Assembly: GCA_010015675.1 (NCBI GenBank)
Contig: ML977058.1
Span: 1-54,773 of the forward strand
Direction of reading: 5' to 3'
DNA: 54,773 bases
Source: Byssothecium circinans
Lineage: Eukaryota > Ascomycota > Dothideomycetes > Pleosporales > Massarinaceae
In this document: piece by piece, positions 20,328 through 31,422 of the stretch
Position numbering within the stretch: the first letter of the stretch is position 1
How the letters are laid out: every line of letters begins with the position of its first letter
The notes under the pieces: generated by a model
The model's input: only the letters and a program-made list of their open reading frames with translations
The model's database searches: none
What the model was told of the DNA's origin: nothing
Made by a program: the position numbers and the translations under genes

Positions 20328-22993
20328 TTAAACGGTCAACTGCCCATTCAGCTTCAAGTCCCTGGAGCTAAACCCAACATCCACTGCAATGGCACTGCTT
20401 GGCAACCTCCACGTCTGGGCAGTCACATCCCAGAAGCTCAAATCCCTGCGCTGTAGGGAAAAATCCACCTTGGCAGACGCGCCAACAGCAAGATCGACCT
20501 TGTCGAACCCACGAAGAGCCCTCACATTCTGTGTCTTGCCCGCCTCGGCCGGCAACGTGATGTATAGCTGTGGAACGGTAGCGCCGTCCACGGCGCCTGT
20601 GTTTTTGACGGTCGCTGATACGGTGGCGATGGTCTCCCATATCTCCGGATTGCCGCCGGGGATGGTTTTGGCTGAAGGGTTGGGGACGCGTGATGTATTG
20701 GTGGCACTAACCTGAATCTGGATGTCGGAGAGCTCGAAGGTAGTATAACTTAATCCGAATCCAAACTCATAAGCGACACTCTTGTTCTTCGCCTCGAACT
20801 CCTTGTAATCGATCAGGTTACCCTCAACGAAGTCATCCTGCCATGCATCGGGATCGGTGGACGCGAGGAGCTCGGTGCTGTTGACAAGGTTCCTGTCGTA
20901 GTCTGATTCTTGGTTGGCGATGGTGTAAGGAAGCTTGCCAGAGGGATTCAATTCACCCCAGAGGACATCGACGATGGAGTTGCCAGTCTCCTGGCCGGGC
21001 ATGTGGGCGGCTAGGATGGCCGTCACATTTTTGTTGTCTTTCCAGGGGATGACATTTGGTGCGGAACCGTGGAGGACAACCACGGTGTTGGGGCAGGCTT
21101 TGGCTGTCGCCTCAACAACAGCGGTGGAGTTCTAGGGATGATCAAGTTAGCGAAGAACTTCTCAAGTGGATCTGGAGATGCAGGAAGACTATACCCATTC
21201 AGCGATGAGCGACTTTCGATCATCACCCTCGCTAGCCCATGACTTCAGGAACAAAACACACACGTCCGGAGGCGAAGGTTGGAGGACTGACAGGCCACCG
21301 GCGGCAATGACTGCGTTGTCTAGGACATACTGTACAAGAGCACCGTATGACTGACCGCGGGTCTTGATAGCATCGAGAGGAGCGACGACATATGTGAAGC
21401 GACCAGTGCCAGAGCCACCGCCCACAGGAAGAGTCCCCAAGTTGTAGTTGCCATTGGTCAAAGCCCCGACACTAAGCGAGTATAGACCGACCGTGAGATC
21501 CGAAGCGTCATTTCCAAAGACACCAATGTTCATTGGCTTCTTGAGAGGGAGAGTGTTGTTGGTGTTCTTCAATAAAACAGTGCCAGCAGCGCCGAGCTGA
21601 CGGATAAGCTTGTGATGATCTTGTCGGACGTCAACCACTGGACCCAACGAGTAATTGAAACGGTAATTCGCAGGGCTGGTCCAGCCCAAGTGAATGCTGG
21701 AGCCATCGACGATTGGGAAGCCAACATCCTGGTTGAGGAAATAGTACGGAGTCAACGTGCGAAGGATCATATCGTCGATGCGTGACACATCAAGCGTACC
21801 ATTTTTCACGGCGGTGGTGAGGTTGCCACCCCAGAAGGAGGATGGAAACCCGCCAGGCATGTTCATGTCCAACCCGGCTTCAGCAGGAGCGACACCCGAG
21901 TGCACGGCTCCCCAGTCGCTCACAACATAGCCTTGGAATCCGAGCTCCTCCTTGAGCAGCCCGTTCAGGATCTTACTGTTTTGACATGCGTAAGAGCCAT
22001 TGAGACGGTTGTATGCGCACATGATGGATGCCGTGCCGGCGTGTACGGCGTTAGCAAAGGGCCAGAGATAGGTTTCATGCATAGTCTTATCGTCGATGTT
22101 GGAAGAGATGGCTTCAACGGTGGTGCCTTTGACTCTGCTCGGGTTGCGCTGTATCTCTTGCTCGTTTCCAATGAAGTGCTTGGTGCATGCTTGGACACCA
22201 ACGGACTGCATTCCCTGGACGGTCTCTTCGACAAGGACACCAGAAAGATAAGCATCCGGTGAGAAACCTTCCCAATTTCTCCCACCGTAGGGAGACCGGC
22301 CTAAAGGACCGATGACGGGGCCAAGGATTACTTGTGATCCTTTGCCTTTGAATTCCTGGGCAATTTGAACCCCACGTGCCCGAGTGAGCTCACGGTCCCA
22401 GGACGCAGCGGTAGAGAGCTGGGCTGGAAAGACGCTGGCGTACACGGCCTGGCGAATGGCGAGCGGGCCGTCCTACAAGATTAAAGTACGAAGTCAGTGT
22501 ATGTCTAATCACACGCAGTTCGTGTAGCGGTCTTCTTACGTGAAGACAGAGCCCACTGAAGTTCAGGCGGGGAATGGGTGCAATGTTTCCTACACACGGC
22601 CCGAATGTACCTTTGACATGATGTTAGCCATGTTCTTCATGTCAGCCCATATCAGATGTGAAGTGAAGGTTCGTTGTGCTGCTGTTTCGAATATGTACTG
22701 GACTGTTCTTACCTGTGACCATCTGCGACTTCTCCTCGAGGGATAATTGCGCAAGGAAAGCTCGCGACTTCTCCAACGCGGCATCCCATCCTCCGGTACC
22801 CGTAATATTTGCTAATGTTCGTCAGTCTCGATTCTTGAATACTCGCATGCGACGGCAAGCCGACGTGCGAATAAGGTTGCTTACGTGAAGGATACACAGG
22901 CGGGCTCGTCTCGTATTGTGTATGCTTGTATCCAAACTGGGCGTTCGAAGTCGCCGCCAGCGCAAACAATGCCAATGCCGTGGAATGCACCAT
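20328..22993 (-). CDS. Secreted GH3 beta-glucosidase
   Basis: Five exons: 22993-22885, 22811-22713, 22610-22540, 22472-21195 and 21131-20328 (2,361 nt, 786 residues). The start MVHSTALALFALAATSNAQ is a signal peptide. The GH3 N-terminal domain includes GNIAPIPRLNFSGLCLHDGP, the KHF motif, and the nucleophile Asp in VVSDWGA near residue 279. The GH3 C-terminal domain (TVLLKN...) and a fibronectin III-like domain (NTGAVDGATVPQLYI) follow. Many N-glycosylation sequons are present. It should release glucose from cellobiose and other beta-glucosides outside the cell. A TATAAAA lies about 70 bp upstream. Intron phases and the family consensus agree at all four junctions. Confidence 0.93.
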
Positions 22994-24888
22994 CTTGAGC
23001 TTGTCGATGAAAAGCAAAGCTGAAGACCGGACACCCTTTAATATGAGCGCCCATCTCCCGGTTTTATATCCAGTTCACGCCGATCTTGAGCACCACGGTT
23101 TTAGTCCACTTCGTCCGTTCTTGATGGGACTCGGTAAGTACGAGCCTCCTAGGAACGCCATCAAGAATACAATATTGCACCGAGAATCCGAGCCCCGCGC
23201 AACGTGCAGGGCATTCAGGCCAACATCTGCCTTGTCTCCAGCCTCGGAGCGGATCAACATGGCCGTTTCCGTGCAAGACACCCTTCTACCAACTAAGGTA
23301 GCTCCCATCGGCAGTTGTACACCATGGCTGCGGTTGCTAAACGAGGTTTTGTGGTGTATCGATTGCGGGGGTAGGGGCGAAGAGCATTCAACCGCACTCC
23401 CTGTAGCTGCGCGATCGTGACGATGGGGAACGATGACCTGACAATCTGGGGAAAGTCCGGGATGCGAACGAAATCTGGGGTGGCAAGGAGGAACGGACGT
23501 TAGCTGCGGCACAATGCCGGCTTAAGATGATGCAGCCAATCGGCGATGGATACTAATGTGGACTTTGATGCTTCATGGAACGGTCCATACTGTACGCTTA
23601 CACACAGAGTCTCGAGGACGTCGTCGACCTTTTATCCCGAGGCCTGGAAAAATTATGCTGAGCATTGTGGGGGAGAAGCGAAGTGTGGGTCAGACTCGCG
23701 CCCATAGAGCCGACCACTGCGGAACAGCTACACCGTGCATACGCAAAAGAAATAAAACCAGTTTCAATTCCACTGTTAAACTTCAGGTGCGACGCACAAC
23801 TTGAGCGACTCACAGAGAGCCATGTTTGTTGGAACGGAGAAGACCAATGATAATGATACAACTCAGAAAGGATAATATTTGGGGGCCAAAGTCCTCGGTA
23901 TCAGTTTCAAAAAACCCAAAAAAATAAAAATACCAAAAAAATTAAATTTTTATTTGGAAATTTAATTTAAAAAAAAAAAAAACCTAAGACCAACAACTCA
24001 TTGATGTTGGTGTATGAAAATAGCAGGCATACACTCCCTAACTCAGTGAGTGGTGAACTAGCACCAGGAATTGAGCTCACTTGCGATCCTCCAGGGACTC
24101 TCGAAACGTTCTTACGGAAGGCACCTATCCGCGCGCAGTACTTTCAATCTCATGAGGAGAGACAGCCTGTCACGCGTGGTGGAGATCATTAGGGGTTGAG
24201 CTAGCGCGCCCTCGTAGCTAACAAAGGCTAACGATGAAGCGCACACACAAACAGCTGTACAAAGTGACTAAGGGCACTTCGACCATTGAAGGGTGCGGAA
24301 AGGATGGAACCAGCGCGGTGGAGCATGGCTTTATGACGTGAATTCAAAACGATGAGTCTTTTCACTCGGGCTGTTTCTGTAAAGAGTATCCGGGGGGTGG
24401 ACGAGGCGAATTCTCGGGAAAGGATGATGGCTTGTGAATGGATGCTGCTGATAGACAGGGCGCAGAACGTAGGTAAAGAGCATAGTCACCGACACGCTCG
24501 ACTCCTCTTCGCAGCGAAAAGCGGGACCCACCCGAGGTGATGATGGTAAACCCGAGTTGGCCTTGAACATGGACCTGGATGAAGAGCAGCCAATCGTAGC
24601 GAGGGGAACGCTTATGGCCCTGTCGAAGGTGGATAACGGCTTTGGAAAACTGCGACAACGGCAATCCCTGTGCTTGATGTGCATCCCTGAGTCTGCCATG
24701 GATGAGGAGCCTAGACCCTAGAGATGTTGGGGATCTTGACAATCGCGAGATCCTACACGAGCAAGCGGCAGAGTTGGAACCATTGACGAAGATGCGGAGA
24801 AGAAGGTGAGTAGAGCTGCAGTTATCAATTCTCAATATGCTATTACTTAGCAGGAACAGGGGAGAGCACACTCAGAAGCAAACCAAGG
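22994..24888. other. 1.9-kb intergenic region, no gene recognised
   Basis: This is the promoter side of the GH3 gene followed by sequence without a supported coding frame. An A/T-only tract at about 23918-23983 contains the inverted pair AAATTAAAT and ATTTAATTT around a 12-base loop. Small frames in 24,300-24,870 have no recognisable motifs. Confidence 0.5.
23062..23068 (-). promoter_or_regulatory. TATA box of the GH3 gene
   Basis: TATAAAA on the minus strand, about 70 bp upstream of the GH3 start codon at 22993. Assigned by sequence and position only. Confidence 0.55.
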
Positions 24889-25638
24889 TTACGATTCCTG
24901 CCAAGGAATTATTCCTGTACGTAGGAACACGTTCGGCGGCTTATCACGATCCTTGAACTCCCCGTCAACATCATAGACGATATCACCGACGCCTTCGTCT
25001 CGAAATGCTAGTTTGACGTAAGCTCCTCTTCCCATGCTCGACGCCTCAGTCGTACACTCTAAGCCCCCTCGTCTCTTCGCTTCACCAAGTCCCCACTGTA
25101 CCAGCTTTTGAGCAATTCCCCGACGCTGGAAGGACGGGTGGACACAGCACATGTCCAATACGAAGATAGCTGGCGGGTCGGCAGTCGACTTTTCCTTGGT
25201 GTACTCAATACGGCGCTTCCATAACGAGCGGAACATTTGGCTAGCGAAACGTGCCTCATTTGGATCAAGACCATTCAAAGCGTCACCCAAATCCTCGCTA
25301 GGTTGGATACCATAGCCGTCAACGAAGGAGCATTGTTCCCATATCGCCATACCCACGATCTTCCTCTTGCTTTCATCTGCGGAGTCCGGCAGCGTGGCTT
25401 TGAGGAACACGGTGTTGGGCAGTCCGTTCTTGTTTGTTTTCACTGCGTTCCAGCGCTTCACGAGATCCGCGGCTCCCTTCTCTTGTCCCTTTTCATCTTC
25501 CCAGTCGGGATTGAGTACCATCCACAGGGCATCGCGGGCTTGACGACCAAAGGCTTCGCTGATGCAGGAAAAGATGTGGGTGAAGTCTTCGGCGCTGGTT
25601 ACTTGCTCGATGAGTGGCTCGGTGTTGGTGGTGGCCAT
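24889..25638 (-). CDS. GNAT-family N-acetyltransferase
   Basis: Single exon. The ATG at 25638 (MATTNTEPLIEQVTSAEDF) is preferred over an upstream in-frame codon at 25689, because similarity to the family begins there; 249 residues. The acetyl-CoA binding motif A is clear near residues 174-200: LDMCCVHPSFQRRGIAQKLV, with the QRRGIA loop. The N-terminal part (FGRQARDALWMVLNP, then VGMAIWE) fits the fungal cytosolic acetyltransferases of unknown substrate. It is divergent from POL3, sharing about 500 bp of upstream sequence. Confidence 0.83.
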   Translation of the reverse strand: MATTNTEPLIEQVTSAEDFTHIFSCISEAFGRQARDALWMVLNPDWEDEKGQEKGAADLVKRWNAVKTNKNGLPNTVFLKATLPDSADESKRKIVGMAIWEQCSFVDGYGIQPSEDLGDALNGLDPNEARFASQMFRSLWKRRIEYTKEKSTADPPAIFVLDMCCVHPSFQRRGIAQKLVQWGLGEAKRRGGLECTTEASSMGRGAYVKLAFRDEGVGDIVYDVDGEFKDRDKPPNVFLRTGIIPWQES

Positions 25639-26137
25639 GCTGAGGGATGGACGATGAAGTAGATAGCAATGCAAGGTCGGATGAAGCACTGTGAGTCACT
25701 AAGGGAGGTAGAAGCTAGAGCGCGATATTACTTAAACGGTTCGTTCCGCAGCCAGCATACGCCAGCGGGTGGTAGTATGGGGCGCTTGTCCGTAGTTTAG
25801 ACACGAGTAGGGGCCTTGTTATGACACCCACCACTCGTTAGACGTAACTATCACGAGTGAAGCACCACGTATCCATGCATGGCGAGGAAGGTGGGGTTTC
25901 GTATTGCTCGAGGTGAGGGGCACGTGGAGGAGAGGTGTGGCTGGTGGTGGCGCTGCCCATTTATCACGTAACCGGGTTGGCACGGGCCGAGACGCGAGAA
26001 AGCGCGCGCGCGTTCTGACATCAGGCAAGTCACCTTCGACCTCTACTCTCTCACGCCATTGCCTCGACACGTCGAATATCCTCCCACTCCCATCCCATCG
26101 CCGTTCCCCCCTCTCTACTACATTGGAGTGCTTCACA
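25639..26137. promoter_or_regulatory. Shared GNAT/POL3 upstream region with an MBF-like site
   Basis: 499 bp between divergent start codons. On the POL3 side, ACGCGA at 25992-25997 fits the WCGCGW core bound by the G1/S factor MBF, next to a run of alternating GC (about 26003-26012). Cell-cycle control of POL3 through this site is inferred, as replication genes in ascomycetes commonly carry such sites. Confidence 0.4.
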
Positions 26138-29100
26138 ATGCCAGGCGCCGTCAAACCCCCGCACAAGCGTGCACTCGCCGAAGCCACCAGCACCCGCGCG
26201 AACGTGCAGGCGTCGCCCCGCTCAGCAAAGAAGCTCAAGCTCGATCATGCCCCCAATGCGACAGGCAAGCCGCCTGCGATGAAGGCGAATGGCTCGTTCA
26301 ATGGCAGCCAGCAGCCCAAGAGCCGCTTCGAAGAGGAGGTGCTGGAGAAGATGTCGCAGGACATCGAGACGCTGAAGCACAAGAACGCAGAGAGGGACCA
26401 GCAGTGGAGGCGGCCGCCGCTGTCCGAGCACTTCGACGAGATGACACATAGCTTGACGTTCCAGCAGATTGAGGCTGAAGAGGGCGTCTTGCATGGCGGA
26501 AAGGCAACCGTCAAGCTGTTTGGCGTGACTGAGGTGAGATGAAAGCACCCAACACAGATCCACAGCTGACTCGTATATAGGACGGCCACTCGGTACTGCT
26601 TCATGTCACCGGCTTCCTCCACTACTTCTACGTCGCCGCGCCCGCGGGCTTCCAGAAGAACGACTGCGCTGCCTTCAAAAACTACCTCGAGATCGAGTGC
26701 CAAAAGGCCTTCCACTCGCACTCGCCCATCATACACTCAGTCCAGATGACAATGCGAGAAAACATCTTGCGGTTCCAGGGAAACCAGAAGAGTCCGTACC
26801 TCAAGATCACCCTAAACGAGCACAAATTCACCAACCGCGTGCGGAAACTCGTGCAAGAGGGAGATGCCAACTGGAAGCAGATGTGGGTGTTCCGTGAAGG
26901 CGGTATCTTCACATTCGACAACATCATCTACGTGCTACGCTTCATGATTGATACTAAAATTGCCGGCATGTCGTGGGTCGAGGCACCAGCCGGTAAATGG
27001 AAGATGATACAGCAGCGCGACCGCCATTCCAACTGCCAGATTGAGGGCTCAATACACTATTCGGATCTCATCGCACATGCCGCTGAGGGAGAGTGGTCCA
27101 AGATGGCACCTCTGCGCATCTTGTCCATGGATATTGAGTGCGCTGGTCGCAAAGGTATCTTCCCGGAAGCTGAAGTTGACCCCGTCATCCAGATCGCGAA
27201 TGTCGTCACGCGATACGGAGAAGACAAGCCCTTCATCCGCAATGTCTTCTGCCAGGACACGGTGAATCCCATCGCCGCCACTCAGATCTTCTCTTTCAGC
27301 GACGAACGCGAGATGCTCCTAAAGTGGCGAGACTTCTTAGAAGAGGCTGATCCAGATGTCATCATTGGTTACAACACTTCGGGCTTCGATTTCCCGTATC
27401 TCATCAATCGTGCAAAGCACCTTGGGGCCAAAGGCTTCAATTACTGGACGCGACTGAAGAACCAGCCCACCTTTGTGGACAGTTCAAAATTCTCTAGCAA
27501 ACAGCTGGGAAGTCGAGACACCAAAACCACAAACACTAATGGCCGGCTACAGCTAGACATGCTGCAGCTCGTTCAACGCGACTACCAATTGCGGAGTTAC
27601 ACGCTCAATGCCGTATGCGCTCATTTCCTCAAGGAGCAGAAGGAGGATGTGCATCACAGCATGATCACCGAGCTCTACAACGGCGATGCAAATTCGCGAC
27701 GAAGGCTGGCAGTCTACTGTTTGAAGGACGCATACCTCCCCCAGCGGCTGCTTGACAAGCTCATGTGTCTGGTCAACTACACCGAGATGGCTAGGGTGAC
27801 GGGCGTGCCGTTTACTTATCTGCTAAGTCGAGGTCAGGAGGTCCGGTTCATCAGTCAACTCTTTCGAAAGGCCCTGGAGCACAACCTTCTCATTCCCGAT
27901 CTTCCCAAACCCAATCAAGGCGACTCGAATGACCAGTACGAAGGTGCCACCGTCATCGAACCAAATCGGGGCTACTACAAGATGCCCATTGCCACACTCG
28001 ATTTTGCGTCGCTATATCCCAGTATCATGCAGGCGCACAACCTCTGCTACACTACCTGGCTCAACAAGGAGACTGTCGAGAAGCTCAAAATGAAGAAGGA
28101 CGAAGACTACATCCAGACGCCAAACGGAGATCTTTTCTGTACGGCCAAAGTTCGCAAGGGACTCTTGACTGAAATTCTCGAGGAGCTGCTAGGTGCTCGT
28201 AAGCGCGCGAAGAAGGACCTCGCTGTTGAGACCGATCCATTCAAGAAGGCCGTGCTCAACGGCCGTCAGCTTGCTCTGAAGGTCAGCGCAAATTCCGTGT
28301 ACGGTCTCACTGGTGCAACTAATGGAAAGCTTCCTTGTCTCGCCATCGCTAGTAGTACAACTAGTTTCGGTCGACAGATGATTGAAAGGACAAAAGCGGA
28401 GGTCGAAGCGAAGTACAATATCGCCAATGGATACAGCCATGACGCGGAGGTCATCTACGGTGACACGGATTCTGTCATGGTGAAGTTTGGCACCGAAGAC
28501 CTCGCTGAAGCGATGAAGCTCGGCGAGGAAGCCGCTGACTACGTCTCGGGCAAGTTCATCAAGCCTATCAAACTTGAGTTCGAAAAAGTCTATTACCCGT
28601 ACCTTCTCATCAACAAGAAGCGATACGCTGGACTGTACTGGACGAACCCGCACAAGTATGACAAGATGGATACGAAGGGAATCGAGACGGTGCGTCGTGA
28701 CAACTGTCGGCTTGTGCAGACGGTCATCGAGACGTCGTTGCGCATGTTGCTCATCGACAAAGACCCGGAAGGAGCCCAAGAGTAAGTTGCACCAATTATC
28801 TGGAGTTCCAGAACTAACAAGGGTCAGATTCGTTAAAGATACCATATCCGATCTCCTGCAGAACAAAATCGACATGTCTAACCTCGTCATAACCAAAGCC
28901 CTCACTAAGCAAGAAAACGACAAAGGCGAAGGCGGCTACACAGCCAAACAAGCCCATGTCGAGCTCGCCGAGCGCATGAAGAAGCGCGACCCAGGCTCAG
29001 CACCTGGTCTCGGTGACCGTGTCGCCTATGTCATCGTCAAAGGCACCGCCAAGTCCAAAAACTACGAGAAGTCGGAAGACCCCATTTATGTCCTCGAAAA

Positions 29101-29587
29101 CAACATCCCCATCGACACGAAATACTACCTCGACAACCAACTCGCCAAGCCCCTAGGCCGCATCTTCGAGCCCGTCGTTGGCGAGAAAAAGGCCGCTTCC
29201 TTACTCACGGGAGAGCATACGCGAGCGATTTCAGTGGCCGTGCCGACCATGGGCGGGCTAATGAAGTTTACGAAGAAGACGCAAACGTGCATGGGTTGCA
29301 AGAAGCCGCTCGTCAGCGCCGTGGAGAAAGAAGGCGCCGTCTGCGAAAACTGTCGTCCTCGTATTGGTGAGCTTTACCACAAGACGTTGACTAAGGTCAG
29401 TGAGTTAGAGGTCCGGTTCGCGAGGCTCTGGACGCAGTGTCAGAGGTGTCAGGGCAGTCTGCATTGCGAGGTTATCTGTGCGAGTCGCGATTGTCCGATC
29501 TTTTATATGAGGATGAAGGCGAGGAAGGATGTTGAGGATGCTGGGAAGGAGTTGGTGCGGTTTGATAAGGATGCTGCGTTGTGGTAG
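26138..29587 (+). CDS. POL3: DNA polymerase delta catalytic subunit
   Basis: Three exons: 26138-26533, 26581-28781 and 28828-29587 (3,357 nt, 1,118 residues, close to the family's usual 1,100). A family B polymerase with 3'-5' exonuclease. Exo I is MDIECAG with D316 and E318; [14 protein letters not shown] is Exo II and YCLKDAYLP is Exo III. Polymerase motifs: [15 protein letters not shown] (A), [13 protein letters not shown] (B) and YGDTDSVMV (C). The C-terminus has CysA (CMGCKKPL...CENC, zinc) and CysB ([19 protein letters not shown], the site of the 4Fe-4S cluster and subunit binding). The basic N-terminus (KKLKL) looks like a nuclear signal. This is the essential lagging-strand replicase. 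No defects were seen. Confidence 0.97.
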
Positions 29588-29893
29588 ATGAAGGGTGTAG
29601 GAGGTGGTGTGCTGAGGTTAGGTATGGAGGGTCTTCGATAGATATGGTTCTGGGATATCATTGTTTGTTGTATCAGTTTTCCTTATACTGATAGGGTAAG
29701 CTTGGTATATTGTAGGCTCCGCTGCCTTGTTTAATTAGTGCATGTTTGGCAATATTGACAACAATTCTGTCCTTCGTCTTTTTCTGTCGGTGAACCAACT
29801 GGCCACTCGACCTGCGCAATACGTCCTTGAAATGACGATGTTTATGCTCGCTGAGATGCAATGGGTATCTACCTATTCGTCTTCTCATCCTGC
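29588..29893. other. Convergent 3' region between POL3 and the amidohydrolase
   Basis: 306 bp between two converging stop codons. It holds only T-rich 3' UTR-like sequence; no gene or clear hairpin was found. Confidence 0.5.
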
Positions 29894-31090
29894 TCAATCC
29901 AATCGCAATATCCGCATCGCGTTACCCCCCAATACAGCCTTTGCAGCTTCATCATTTCCCTCAAACGCCTTCGATATCGCTGTATAATTTGCATTCACGC
30001 TGTGCCATTCCTTCGCATCTTCCTCTAGGGGCGGGAAGAAAGGGTGATCGGTGCCTGTTTCCACCATCCGTTAGCACATCACAGACCCAGAATCTCCGAC
30101 CTCTGACAGGAGAAAACCTGCGAAGGAAAGTGGGGGAGAGGACAAGAACTGACCGAAAAGCAATCGATCCGCCCCACTAGCATCCACCGCGGCCTTCAAC
30201 CCCACCTCCGAATAAACCACCGCGTCAAGATAAATATTCGTCCTCAAAACATCCCACACACCTCTCCTCCCCTCCGTCCTCCCCTCTTTCTTAAGATGTC
30301 CATCATGCAATATACAGCTCTCCAACCTCCCCGCAAGAAACGGCAACGTGCCCCCCGAATGCGCAAGCAACACATCCAACCCCCTAAACCGATCCCACAC
30401 ACCACTCAGCAGCATCCTCGAAACAGCAATGGTGGTCTCAAGCGGGAACCCCATGGCGAGAGGGAGAACGTGTCCGTACTCACCGCCCCTGGGCCCATAA
30501 ACCTCCGCCGGCAACCCGTAATGCGGATGCAGGAATATCACCTGTCCCGTCCTCTCCAGCGCAGCATACACGGGATCTAACGCCGGGTCATCGAGGCCCT
30601 GCCCGAGTCCCGACGTCCCCATGATCACCCCGCGCATATACCGCAGCCCCTTCAACCTCTCCACCTCGCCGACTATAGTCGCGGTATCCGCACTGAGCGG
30701 CAGCGTGCCGAACGCGTATAACCGCCCTGGATACTCGGCACACAGCGCGTCGACCTCGTCGTTTATGCTCCGCGCGGCGGAGCCCGCTTCGCGGGCGGGG
30801 AGGAAGTCGAGCCAGGGGTTCGCGAGCGAGATTACGCTTTTGTCTATGTGGTGCGTGTCCATGAAGGCGATTTTGTGAGCGAGGGAGGAGTATTCGGGGC
30901 CGATGGGGCGGCCGCGAGAGGTTGAGGGCGTCGAGGGCGAGTCTTCGCCTGGGAGGATTATGAGGCGGTCGGAGTCGGGGCTGCTGGGGGAGCTGGGGAA
31001 GGAGCGGATGTAGGGGACTGTGGTGCGGCTGCGGAGGAGGGTTATGTAGGAGGGGGGGTAGATGTGCGTGTGGACGTCTACGGTTGGCAT
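29894..31090 (-). CDS. ACMSD-like amidohydrolase / decarboxylase
   Basis: Two exons: 31090-30154 and 30054-29894 (1,098 nt, 365 residues); the 99-nt intron begins GTCAGT and ends ACAG. The second exon is needed, because it supplies TDHPFFPPLEEDAKEW, with the conserved metal-binding Asp of the family, and the normal C-terminus (LGGNAMRIL). Other motifs: VDVHTHIYP (metal-binding HxH), FLHPHYG, LLAHSGGTLPFLAGR and LYLDAVVYS-type YLDAVVYS. The family includes aminocarboxymuconate-semialdehyde decarboxylase and related nonhydrolytic decarboxylases of aromatic acids. The exact substrate is unknown. It converges with POL3. Confidence 0.9.
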
Positions 31091-31422
31091 TGTGGCGGGT
31101 AGATGGGGATGTAAGGACGGTGGCGGAGAAGGGTGATTGGGAGGAATTGAGTCTTGTTTTGGGGAGTTGGGCGATATGTTGGTGAATTTATGTGGTGTAA
31201 GGAGGCGAAGTGAAGTGGGAGTTGTTTGGCGGGGGTTGAGATAGATTGAGCTCTTGCCCCACTACTCTGTGAGATACACCCCACCTTCCTCATCCGGTAT
31301 AGCTTGGAGCATCGCGTGCGGATGTCGGATCCCGCCGTCTGTTGACGATAACGCGGACATGCCCGATATCAAAGTTGGCATGATAGATAGTCAATTGCTA
31401 TGCATAATCTTTACGGGATATC
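31091..31422. other. Intergenic between two minus-strand genes
   Basis: 332 bp that holds the amidohydrolase promoter and the 3' flank of the GH20 gene. No TATA box, repeat or coding frame stands out. Confidence 0.45.

Noticed and set aside
23918..23983. A/T tract with inverted AAATTAAAT arms as a terminator or origin
   Set aside because: Short arms in a low-complexity tract are expected by chance; there is no adjacent gene end.
28189..28923. 244-codon minus-strand open frame
   Set aside because: Antisense to the polymerase domain of POL3; no family motif.
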